This document shows, piece after piece, positions 6,913 through 12,272 of a stretch of 12,272 bases of DNA. The stretch spans positions 1-12,272 of the forward strand of contig JAHWHQ010000011.1 of NCBI GenBank assembly GCA_019323195.1, given 5' to 3'. A program made the translations under genes and the position numbers. The DNA comes from Candidatus Woesearchaeota archaeon (GTDB lineage Archaea; Nanobdellota; Nanobdellia; Woesearchaeales; JACPBV01). The notes under the pieces were generated by a model. It did not search any database. It saw only the letters and a program-made list of their open reading frames with translations, and was not told the origin of the DNA. Positions within the stretch are counted from its first letter, which is position 1; each line of letters opens with the position of its first letter.

Positions 6913-7244
6913 CGCTGGATATATTGGGAATACAGATTTTGGGCATTTTATTTGGGATATTCATGATGTATTATGTTTTCCTAAACCGCAAAAGGAAAGA
7001 GCTGACAATAAAGGAATATTCATTCTGGACTGTCCTATGGATTGCATTTATCCTATTAACATTATTCCCCCAGTCATTAAAGCCTCTTGTAAGGTCGATA
7101 GGGTTTGCAAGGACGATGGACTTCTTCATAGTGGCAGGTTTCATGTTCCTCATAGGAAGCTTGTTCTATATATATCTGCTGGTCAGGAAAAACCAGAAAA
7201 GGCTGGAAGAGATTGTAAGGAGGATAGCCATTGAAAAGAAATGA
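6909..7244 (+). CDS. DUF2304 family small membrane protein
   Basis: This is a 111-residue integral membrane protein with three predicted helices at about 5-24, 39-54 and 71-92, and a charged cytoplasmic C-terminus (KNQKRLEEIVRRIAIEKK). The arrangement N-helix, basic loop NRKRKELTIKEYSFW, helix ending in FPQ, then amphipathic segment and third helix matches DUF2304. That family commonly follows GT2 dolichol-phosphate sugar synthases. Its ATG overlaps the stop of the preceding gene (ATGA at 6909-6912), and an SD sits 7 nt upstream, so the two products should be made in equal amounts. I infer that it anchors or assists the GT2 enzyme at the membrane. No catalytic residue is apparent. Confidence 0.86.
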   Translation: MTLDILGIQILGILFGIFMMYYVFLNRKRKELTIKEYSFWTVLWIAFILLTLFPQSLKPLVRSIGFARTMDFFIVAGFMFLIGSLFYIYLLVRKNQKRLEEIVRRIAIEKK

Positions 7245-7247
7245 GCC

Positions 7248-7781
7248 TCAAAAAACAGCAATATCCTCATAGACCGGCCCTTTGGGCGTTAAAGTGCTCT
7301 TTACCAGCCTGAAATCCTTAACATCTATTCTCTCTTTTTCCAACTTAATTTTTTTCAGGCTTTCAATAAACTTATCCCTGTCATCCACAAGCTTCACCCT
7401 GGCAAGGGTTATGTGCGGATGGAACTTATAGTCTTTCTTAAAGCCGAACTCCCTTAATGCATCCTCAACATCCTCCTGTATCTTAATAAGTTCCTCTGAT
7501 TCCCTAATGCCCGCCCAGACTACCCTGATATAGTTTTCATTTGGAAAAAACCCGACCTTGTCCAGGATCAGGCAAAAAGGCTTAACCTTAACCTGTTTAA
7601 GCCTCTCTTTAATCCCCTCTGCCTTTTCCTCAGAAACCTTTCCTAAGAACTTCAATGTAATATGCATCTGGCTTTTGTCCACCAGCCTGATCCTAGCTGC
7701 TCTTGAATCTATCTTATCCTGGACCTTAGCCAGGCTGTTTTTTATGCTTTCAGGGATTTCAATAGCTGTGAACAGTCTCAT
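7248..7781 (-). CDS. thpR: RNA 2',3'-cyclic phosphodiesterase ThpR (2H superfamily)
   Basis: This 177-residue protein has the full length of the family. The two signature tetrapeptides are HITL at 40-43 and HITL at 123-126, the second within FHPHITLARV; each His is a catalytic base or acid in the 2H fold. The start MRLFTAIEIP is typical. The enzyme hydrolyses 2',3'-cyclic phosphate ends of RNA and was first described as a 2'-5' tRNA ligase; its role in archaea, in RNA end processing, is not settled. It is transcribed leftward and its stop is only 3 bp from that of the DUF2304 gene, so the convergent transcripts probably overlap. No clear SD precedes ATG 7781; the AT-rich stretch at 7790-7825 probably contains the promoter, and the transcript may be leaderless. 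Confidence 0.95.
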   Translation of the reverse strand: MRLFTAIEIPESIKNSLAKVQDKIDSRAARIRLVDKSQMHITLKFLGKVSEEKAEGIKERLKQVKVKPFCLILDKVGFFPNENYIRVVWAGIRESEELIKIQEDVEDALREFGFKKDYKFHPHITLARVKLVDDRDKFIESLKKIKLEKERIDVKDFRLVKSTLTPKGPVYEDIAVF

Positions 7782-7860
7782 ATTACAACAGTTTTATTTA
7801 GAACTTTTTAATATTTTTTATTTATACCTAAACACACTAAGTTTCAAAAGAAAAAAATTT

Positions 7861-7885
7861 CAAAAAATAAAATAAAAAATAGTAA
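7861..7885 (-). terminator. T-tract terminator after the TRAM-domain gene
   Basis: Read leftward, the 3' flank of the TRAM gene is a run of T blocks (TATTTTTTATTTTATTTTTT) beginning about 12 nt after the stop. Oligo-T tracts are the usual archaeal intrinsic termination signal. Confidence 0.6.
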
Positions 7886-7896
7886 GAAAAGGTTGC

Positions 7897-8256
7897 TTAC
7901 TCTTCCTTCTCCTCTTCCTGATCTTCACCAGACTCGTCACCAAAGTCTTCTGAATCCTCCTTTGGTTCTTCTTCCGGAGAAGACTCTTCAGCTGGAGCTT
8001 CCTCTGAAGGAGCCTCTTCGCCTGCTGGAGCACTACCTTCTCCAACAACCTCGCCAAAGCCAACCCTTCTTAACACTCTTGTGACCTTGACCTTAACCTC
8101 GTCTCCTTCCTTGGTGTTTGGCACAAAGATGACAAAGCCGTCTTTCTTGGCTATGCCGTCGCCTTTCTCTCCTACAGCTTCTATCTTCACGTCTATCTCA
8201 TCCCCTACCTTTACAGGGGCCATGAAACCTCTACTCTGTCTAAAATCTCTTTCCAT
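7897..8256 (-). CDS. TRAM-domain RNA-binding protein with acidic C-terminal tail
   Basis: The 119-residue product has a short N-terminus (MERDFRQSRGFMAP), then a single TRAM domain at about 12-72. It includes VKVGDEIDVKIEAVG, the typical GDGIAK turn (32-37), the strand FVIFVPNT, GDEVKVKVTRV and the closing FGEVV. Single TRAM proteins are abundant in archaea and bind RNA; in methanogens such a protein acts as an RNA chaperone. Residues 73-119 form a low-complexity tail dominated by Glu, Asp, Ser and Pro, with hardly any basic residues, possibly regulating RNA contact or solubility. Start 8256 is supported by AGGTGA at 8265-8270, 8 nt upstream. It has its own promoter candidate and a T-rich terminator, so it is probably monocistronic. 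Confidence 0.93.
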   Translation of the reverse strand: MERDFRQSRGFMAPVKVGDEIDVKIEAVGEKGDGIAKKDGFVIFVPNTKEGDEVKVKVTRVLRRVGFGEVVGEGSAPAGEEAPSEEAPAEESSPEEEPKEDSEDFGDESGEDQEEEKEE

Positions 8257-8259
8257 ATT

Positions 8260-8325
8260 CTATTTCACCTTATGTTCTAATTGCGTGCTTTCGCACAATC
8301 TTACACTATACTCAAAGGCCAACAT
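8260..8325 (-). other. Possible short leader ORF (21 codons) before the TRAM gene
   Basis: An ATG at 8325 opens a frame encoding MLAFEYSVRLCESTQLEHKVK. Its stop is 3 nt before the TRAM ATG, and the TRAM SD (AGGTGA) lies inside it. No SD sits at a workable distance from 8325; the nearest GGAGG (8354-8358) is 28 nt away. It is therefore doubtful as a coding sequence, but the stop-to-start spacing would allow translational coupling. Confidence 0.2.
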
Positions 8326-8565
8326 TCAAGGCAAGCAAAGCCCAGAACACAAGCCTCCTTCTATATATGTAATAAGGCATAAGAATAGATTAGAGTATTT
8401 AAAGGTAATGGTTTTTTTTGGTACAAAAAAGAGAAGTGATATTTAAAATTACCCCACTTATCCAGCGCCCATTTTTTTAGCTTTGTGTAAAAAGTAACCT
8501 AAAAACCTGACTCTATACACAAATTGGACTTAATACGCAAAACTGGTTTTTTGATTAAACTAATT

Positions 8566-8590
8566 AAGTAAGAAAAAAATAAAAAATAAA
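8566..8590 (-). terminator. T-tract terminator after radA
   Basis: Immediately after the radA stop, the leftward strand reads TTTATTTTTTATTTTTTTCT. This dense oligo-T run is a good archaeal terminator. Confidence 0.65.
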
Positions 8591-9688
8591 TTAAATATCC
8601 TTAAGCCCCTCCTCAGTCACCATAAAGGAAGCCTCACCATCAGCCAGATAGGGGCTGTCAACCAGCTTAGCGACCCTGCATCCCTTCTTTCCCCTTCTGA
8701 GGTAGACCCTTGTCTGCGAGTTGTGCGCCACTATATGCCCTCCTATAGCCTCTGTCGGGTCGCCGAAGAACATGTCTGGCTTTGCCATAACCTGGTTGGT
8801 CACATACACGCATAGGTTATTTGCCTCTGCAACCTTGGAAAGGGCATGCATATGCTTGTTCAGCTTCTGCTGCCTGTCAGCCAATGTCCCTCTCCCTATG
8901 AACTCTGCCCTGAAATGCGCTGTCAATGAGTCAACTATCGCAAGCTTCACGTTCAGGCCCTGTTTCTTTATTAAATCATCAATCTTCTCTGCAAGCAGCA
9001 TCTGGTGGTCTGAATTATATGCCCTTGCCACCTTTATCCTTTTCAACGCATCATCAGGGTCTAAGCCAACCCCTTTCGCTATCTGCACGATCCTCTCCGG
9101 CCTGAATGTTGATTCTGTATCGATAAAAACCACATTAGAGCCAGGTATATTCTTCAGGCAGTTCACGCTTAATATATGCGCCAGCTGCGTCTTTCCTCCT
9201 CCATAGGCAGAAAAAACCTCTGTAATCCCCCTTGACTCAAAACCGCCTCCGATTAAAGAGTCAAATGCCTTGCTTCCTGTGCTTATCCTTATCGTAGTGC
9301 TTCTCTTGCGCAATATCTCTGTCCCGGACTCAAACCCCATGTCCAGTGACGCCCTTGCAGCAGCTATAACCTTCTTGGCTGCGGACTGCGACATCCCTGT
9401 AACCTCTATTAATTCACCTGGCGTAGAGACAGCAACAGCCATCAGGTCATTATACCCCACTGCCTTCAGTTTCTCAACAGTGGCAGGGCCAACCCCTGGA
9501 AGATCGCTTAATGTCTTCTCTTTCTTAGTTTCCTGTCTTGCTCCTGCTTTTTTTGATTCTTGCTCAATTACATCAGAATCCTGCTCCATATCCCCTGTAT
9601 CAACATCCATAGTATCCTCCAAAACCGCTTCTTGCTCCATCTCATCATCACCTCTTTCATCATTTTCCTGCTCTTGCTTTTTTTTCAT
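8591..9688 (-). CDS. radA: DNA repair and recombination protein RadA
   Basis: RadA, the archaeal Rad51/RecA homologue, forms filaments on ssDNA and drives strand exchange. With the start used here it has 365 residues. Order: an acidic extension (7-55, for example DDEMEQ and VLEDTMDVDTGDMEQDSD), the helix-hairpin-helix domain (about 59-115, LSDLPGVGPATVEKL), a polymerisation-type Phe119 in FESG, then the ATPase core. Walker A is SAYGGGKT at 160-167, where GEFGSGKT is usual; K166 and T167 are intact but the first Gly is Ser. FIDTEST (188-194) and Walker B LAIVD (249-253) are normal, as is the C-terminal DNA-binding loop region MAKPDMFFGDPTEAIGGH. ATG 9688 is chosen because GAGGTG at 9695-9700 lies 6 nt upstream; ATG 9691 is next best. 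An upstream ATG at 9733 would overlap the preceding gene by 35 bp and place the SD inside the frame. It is co-transcribed with the small gene upstream. Confidence 0.97.
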   Translation of the reverse strand: MKKKQEQENDERGDDEMEQEAVLEDTMDVDTGDMEQDSDVIEQESKKAGARQETKKEKTLSDLPGVGPATVEKLKAVGYNDLMAVAVSTPGELIEVTGMSQSAAKKVIAAARASLDMGFESGTEILRKRSTTIRISTGSKAFDSLIGGGFESRGITEVFSAYGGGKTQLAHILSVNCLKNIPGSNVVFIDTESTFRPERIVQIAKGVGLDPDDALKRIKVARAYNSDHQMLLAEKIDDLIKKQGLNVKLAIVDSLTAHFRAEFIGRGTLADRQQKLNKHMHALSKVAEANNLCVYVTNQVMAKPDMFFGDPTEAIGGHIVAHNSQTRVYLRRGKKGCRVAKLVDSPYLADGEASFMVTEEGLKDI

Positions 9689-9694
9689 CATAAC

Positions 9695-9700
9695 CACCTC
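9695..9700 (-). promoter_or_regulatory. radA Shine-Dalgarno overlapping the upstream stop codon
   Basis: GAGGTG shares two bases with the TGA stop (9699-9701) of the upstream gene. It gives 6-nt spacing to ATG 9688 and 3 nt to ATG 9691. This fixes the radA start region and implies translational coupling. Confidence 0.85.
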
Positions 9701-10001
9701 ATATAACCGCTTCTTCATATATCCCGCTTTCATTAGAAGATGGATCTTGCCCTTTCAGGACAAGATACTCATATGCTTTCTGCAGTACCAAAGAAGCCTT
9801 TGGCAGGTCATTAAGCCTTAAAGAATTAGAAGTCTGCCATTTGCCTTCCTTATCAGTATACCTTCTCTGCAGTGTTATTGTTCTGTACTCCACTGCTTCG
9901 CCAGTCTTCTTGCTGGTGCTGTTATTCCTCCATATTGTAGCACTGATTGCTCCAGTGCTGAACTTCTTTTCAGGCTGGTTGCCTGTAGCTTCTACATCCA
10001 T
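9699..10001 (-). CDS. Small conserved protein coupled to radA, possible ssDNA-binding protein
   Basis: The 100-residue product is soluble, without membrane segments. Residues 14-65 look like beta strands (FSTGAISATIWRNN, EYRTITLQRRYTDKEGKWQTSNSLRL), with aromatic and basic residues suited to nucleic-acid contact; 66-83 form a helix (LPKASLVLQKAYEYLVLK); the C-terminus is acidic (ESGIYEEAVI). The pattern I-S-A-T-I-W...Y-R-T-I-T-L-Q-R...L-N-D-L-P-K-A resembles a group of small archaeal and bacterial hypothetical proteins that I recall but cannot name. It is the first gene of a tight two-gene unit with radA, which suggests a role in recombination, perhaps as a filament mediator or SSB-like protein; this is inference. 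The start at 10001 is supported by GAGGTG 6 nt upstream. Its acidic C-terminus recalls SSB tails, but lacks their terminal Phe. Confidence 0.85.
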   Translation of the reverse strand: MDVEATGNQPEKKFSTGAISATIWRNNSTSKKTGEAVEYRTITLQRRYTDKEGKWQTSNSLRLNDLPKASLVLQKAYEYLVLKGQDPSSNESGIYEEAVI

Positions 10002-10117
10002 TTAAAACACCTCTTTCCTTTCGGTTTTTGTTTCAAACCCACCTTATTTAGGAAGAGCAAAGCTTCCGGTGAGCGAGGTACTGCCTTTCAGCAGCAGAGA
10101 TAAGTAAGCATGGATTC

Positions 10118-10127
10118 TTTATATACC
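10118..10127 (-). promoter_or_regulatory. TATA box candidate for the radA operon
   Basis: Leftward the sequence is GGTATATAAA, an excellent archaeal TATA element. Transcription would start near 10095, leaving a ~95-nt leader that contains a hairpin GGAAG/CTTCC (10051-10055 with 10063-10067, 7-nt loop). A second, weaker element CCTAAATAAG (about 10043-10052) would instead give a ~25-nt leader. Which one is used cannot be told from sequence. Confidence 0.45.
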
Positions 10128-10134
10128 TTACGCA

Positions 10135-10220
10135 GGGTTGGCAAGTGGCAAGTGAAACATTGATTTTGCCCCCACAGCCGTTGAAAAGCCCAAATTTAAG
10201 GGAATTGGGGTTGGCAAGTG
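10135..10220. repeat. Two direct copies of GGGTTGGCAAGTG
   Basis: Perfect 13-bp copies lie at 10135-10147 and 10208-10220, 73 bp apart in the gene-free region between the radA operon and the glycosyltransferase. Each is followed by AAA-rich sequence, the first after an extra duplicated GGCAAGTG (10147-10154). They flank the upstream side of the strong TATA candidate at 10118-10127. Purpose unknown: possible protein-binding sites or a remnant duplication. Confidence 0.7.
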
Positions 10221-10253
10221 AAAAGCAGAGAAGAAGGCTAAAAGAGCTGATCC

Positions 10254-11291
10254 TTAACCAGAAACATTCTTCCTAAACCGGGCATATTTCTCCTTATATG
10301 CTATCTTGCTCATCAGGTCATACACAGAAGTAGGCACAAGCATAAAAGGAAATATCGTAACCCAGAACTTAGGAAACTCCCCCAGATACCTGAAATACAG
10401 CTTAAAGATGCCCTTTCTCAGCTTCTCATTCCTTGTCAGTTTTATCCCTGCAATCGTATGGCTCTTAAGGTGGACCCCCATGAAATCGTTCATTATTGAC
10501 CTATATTCCCTGGAATTTTTCCCGAAAGCCTTCGCAGCTATCCTGCTGTACCCCACTACATCCATCCTCAGCCTTCCAAAGTACTTCAGTTTTCTAAGGT
10601 AATAATCATTCGCAGACCTCCACCCAACGATCTCCTTCCTTACGTACATAACCCTTGCCCCTTTTTTCATCATCGCCAGCATCTTATAGATATGTATGTA
10701 AAGCGTACCTAACATATCCTCATAATCCCTCACATCATTCCATCTCTTCCTGTTAAAAAGAAGTATTGAGATAAAGCTTACGCTGGACGCAGTATTCCTT
10801 ACAGCGTCATAAGGGTCCTTAAACAGAACATTCCTGTTAAACCTTTTTTTAAGCGGGTCTGAATCAGGGATTATCTTCTTCAGGCTGATGTCATAGCAGT
10901 GCCTGCTCAATACAAAGATATCAGCAGAAAGGTTCTTTCTAATGATGCTTAAAGCATAATTTATCCCTCCTTTTTTTATGATATCATCACTTCCAAGAAG
11001 CCAGCAAAACCTCCCTTTTGCCATTCCGACAGCATTGATAAAATTCCTGTCTGCCCCCAGATTCCTTTTATTGCACTTATAAAGGATCCTGACAGGGGCT
11101 TTACCCCTCCATCTCCTAACCACCTCTTTAGTGTTGTCAGTAGAGGCATTATCGCTCACGCATATCTCCACACACCCCATATTCTCCTTATCCAGCTGCC
11201 CTATAACACTTCCTATTGAATCATCAAGAAATCTTGCAGAATTATAGGTAGGTATGCACACAGAGATTATCGGTTCATCAGTTCCTGCCAT
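10254..11291 (-). CDS. Family 2 glycosyltransferase, surface glycan or lipid glycan synthesis
   Basis: This 345-residue GT-A enzyme begins ISVCIPTYNSARFLDDSI and carries VSDNASTDNT (45-54), the nucleotide-binding NLGADRNFINAV (77-88) and the metal-binding LLGSDD (98-103). The acceptor half (about 125-300) is basic and unlike the DPM1-type enzyme at 6253; the layout resembles sugar transferases for surface polysaccharides, such as the abequosyltransferase-like group. Residues 306-325 (PKFWVTIFPFMLVPTSVYDL) are hydrophobic and may dock on the membrane. ATG 11291 is preceded by GAGG with 7-nt spacing. It begins 24 bp after the radical SAM gene, in the same direction, so they probably share an operon. 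Donor and acceptor cannot be deduced. It may extend glycans used by AglB, or act on other surface polymers. Confidence 0.92.
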   Translation of the reverse strand: MAGTDEPIISVCIPTYNSARFLDDSIGSVIGQLDKENMGCVEICVSDNASTDNTKEVVRRWRGKAPVRILYKCNKRNLGADRNFINAVGMAKGRFCWLLGSDDIIKKGGINYALSIIRKNLSADIFVLSRHCYDISLKKIIPDSDPLKKRFNRNVLFKDPYDAVRNTASSVSFISILLFNRKRWNDVRDYEDMLGTLYIHIYKMLAMMKKGARVMYVRKEIVGWRSANDYYLRKLKYFGRLRMDVVGYSRIAAKAFGKNSREYRSIMNDFMGVHLKSHTIAGIKLTRNEKLRKGIFKLYFRYLGEFPKFWVTIFPFMLVPTSVYDLMSKIAYKEKYARFRKNVSG

Positions 11292-11315
11292 TTCAATGCC
11301 TCTTGATCAATAGAT

Positions 11316-12272
11316 TCATATCTCATCAAAAAGATACTTCTTTCTCTCCGCAATAAGTTTCTCAAACTCCCTGGCAATCTTAAGCTCATTTTTCCTCTCT
11401 TCAGGGCTCATCGTATGCTTTGCCTCAAAAACAGGGATGTCCTGGTATCGCTTAAAGTTGTTCATATACTCGTACGGATCATATATCATCCTGCCGTTTT
11501 CATCAAGCCATTCCATCAGCCCTGTATTCTCATAAGGGATAAGGTTAAAAAACCTCACCTGGTAGACCGGATACTTAAGCACAAACTTATACGTATTCCT
11601 GAGAGACTCCTTGGTCTGGTAAGGAAAACCTATTATAAAGAACAATCTCACCTTAAATCCCATCTCTGTAGCGTTCCTTACAGCCTCTTCGATCTTTTTC
11701 TCTGTAGTCCCTTTCCTTATAAAATCAAGGACAGGGTCTGAAAAGCTCTCTATCCCGAAAGAGATGTAGTCAACCCCCAGCCTTTTCAATAAGCCCAGTA
11801 TTTCCTTAGAGCCGGAGCTGATCCTTACCCCCCCTATCAAAGAAAGCTTTACATCCTTAAGCCCCTCCTTCTCATAAAGCTCTGCAATTCCCCTCAGCCT
11901 GTTGATGTCAAACGCGAAGTTGTCATCCAGAACATGGATATCATCATGCCCCTTATCCTTCCAGTATTTCAGCGCCCTGATAAAATACCCTGCGCTTACC
12001 CCTCTCCAGTTTTTGCTGAGCAGGCTGCTCTGCTGGCAGAATATGCACTTAAAAGGGCAACCTCTTGATGATATGATAGGGATTATCCTTGTTGGATACT
12101 TTTCAAGCTCAAACATCCTGAACTTAGGGAACGGTATCGTGTCGATATCTTCTGTAATCCTTCTCTCGTTGGACCTTATCCTTCCTTTGCCGTCCTTATA
12201 GACCAGCCCTTTGACCTCTTCAAGCGGCCTTCCGGCTACAAGCTCGTAGAAAGACTCCTCCCCCTCTCCTAC
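11316..12272 (-). CDS. Cobalamin-binding-type radical SAM protein (N-terminus beyond window)
   Basis: The frame is open to the window edge, showing 318 C-terminal residues. The first visible residues, VGEGEESFYELVAG, followed by LEEVKGLVYKDG and IDTIPFPKF, are the typical linker after a B12-binding domain in the COG1032 (BchE-like) family, so the cobalamin domain should lie just outside. The 4Fe-4S motif is CPFKCIFC, with Cys at visible residues 72, 76 and 79. Further core features are GGVRIS, YISFGIESFSD, the KIEEAVRNATEMGF helix and FFIIGFPYQTKES. Such enzymes catalyse methylations and other radical reactions on lipids, cofactors or natural products. The substrate is unknown; with a glycosyltransferase 24 bp downstream, modification of a lipid or sugar is plausible but inferred. 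An internal ATG at 12116 is not the true start, because the conserved linker lies upstream of it. Confidence 0.93.
   Translation of the reverse strand, partial: VGEGEESFYELVAGRPLEEVKGLVYKDGKGRIRSNERRITEDIDTIPFPKFRMFELEKYPTRIIPIISSRGCPFKCIFCQQSSLLSKNWRGVSAGYFIRALKYWKDKGHDDIHVLDDNFAFDINRLRGIAELYEKEGLKDVKLSLIGGVRISSGSKEILGLLKRLGVDYISFGIESFSDPVLDFIRKGTTEKKIEEAVRNATEMGFKVRLFFIIGFPYQTKESLRNTYKFVLKYPVYQVRFFNLIPYENTGLMEWLDENGRMIYDPYEYMNNFKRYQDIPVFEAKHTMSPEERKNELKIAREFEKLIAERKKYLFDEI

Larger units (their letters stand above)
8257..8590 (-). promoter_or_regulatory. Intergenic region and long leader between radA and the TRAM gene
   Basis: These 334 bp contain the radA terminator and the TRAM promoter. 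A TATA candidate TTTAAATA (leftward, about 8396-8403) would start transcription near 8372 and give an unusually long ~115-nt leader. That leader contains a strong GGAGG (8354-8358) not followed by a well-placed start, and a small GTGC-TTTC-GCAC hairpin around 8285-8296. Further upstream, TTTGTGTA (8482-8489) and TACACAAA (8516-8523) form an 8-bp inverted repeat with a 26-nt loop. I recognise no known RNA family. Confidence 0.4.

Noticed and set aside
8081..8446. Open rightward frame of 121 codons spanning the TRAM gene start and leader
   Set aside because: Half of it is antisense to the TRAM domain and the remainder is leader sequence. It has no SD and no domain.
8721..9206. Open rightward frame of 161 codons
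   Set aside because: It is antisense to the RadA ATPase core and shows no recognisable protein features.
9689..9733. Upstream ATG at 9733 as radA start
   Set aside because: It would overlap the previous gene by 35 bp and place the strong SD (9695-9700) inside the coding region. ATG 9688 fits the SD best.
9270..9821. Open rightward frame of 183 codons over radA
   Set aside because: It is antisense to radA and the preceding gene, with low-complexity Ser content explained by the acidic radA extension. The sense frame is unmistakable.
10135..10220. CRISPR-like repeat
   Set aside because: Only two 13-bp copies with one spacer; too short and too few for an array, and no cas genes are present.
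11316..12116. Radical SAM gene starting at ATG 12116
   Set aside because: The frame stays open to the window edge, and the 52 upstream codons encode the conserved VGEGE...GLVY...IPFP linker, so the gene is longer and truncated by the window.

Overview
The window looks like a piece of a DPANN-type archaeal chromosome (Woesearchaeota/Pacearchaeota-like by gene content; inferred, not proven). The archaeal assignment rests on a RadA recombinase, an AglB-type oligosaccharyltransferase (OST), a geranylgeranyl reductase-family flavoenzyme, a single-TRAM-domain protein, TATA-box-like elements at archaeal distances from starts, and Shine-Dalgarno (SD) sequences of the GGAGGTG type. The DPANN suggestion comes from the form of AglB (long loop before the first catalytic Asp, charged tails) and from the S-layer-like protein at the left edge. 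I found no tRNA, rRNA, CRISPR array, insertion sequence or phage gene.

Left part (1-6252). A secreted S-layer-like protein, cut by the window edge, is transcribed leftward from a ~320-bp divergent intergenic region. Rightward come a geranylgeranyl reductase-like enzyme, a lineage-specific AT-rich gene of unknown function with an 18-bp tandem repeat, and the 1197-residue AglB. AglB is immediately followed (6253-7244) by a family-2 glycosyltransferase of the dolichol-phosphate sugar synthase type and a three-helix DUF2304 membrane protein. The stop-to-start junctions are 0 nt and an ATGA overlap, so these three form one translationally coupled unit. Together they suggest lipid-linked sugar synthesis and N-glycosylation, with isoprenoid (lipid or dolichol) saturation next door and a probable glycoprotein substrate at the edge.

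Middle part (7248-10001, all leftward). thpR (2H RNA ligase/phosphodiesterase fold) ends 3 bp from the DUF2304 gene in a convergent arrangement. Upstream are a TRAM-domain RNA-binding protein with an acidic tail and a long leader, then a two-gene unit: a 100-residue conserved protein that may bind ssDNA, and radA. The first gene's stop codon lies inside the radA SD. RadA has a non-canonical Walker A motif (Ser for the first Gly) and a long acidic N-terminal extension.

Right part (10254-12272, leftward). A second family-2 glycosyltransferase lies 24 bp downstream of a cobalamin-binding-type radical SAM enzyme whose N-terminus is beyond the window. Its open frame extends 52 codons upstream of the first internal ATG to the edge.

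Most notable points: a four-copy motif in the cytoplasmic N-terminus of AglB, an acidic outward-facing AglB tail rich in N-glycosylation sequons, the altered RadA Walker A, and the small gene coupled to radA. I see no defence or mobile system; the novelty is in unusual forms of core archaeal machinery.
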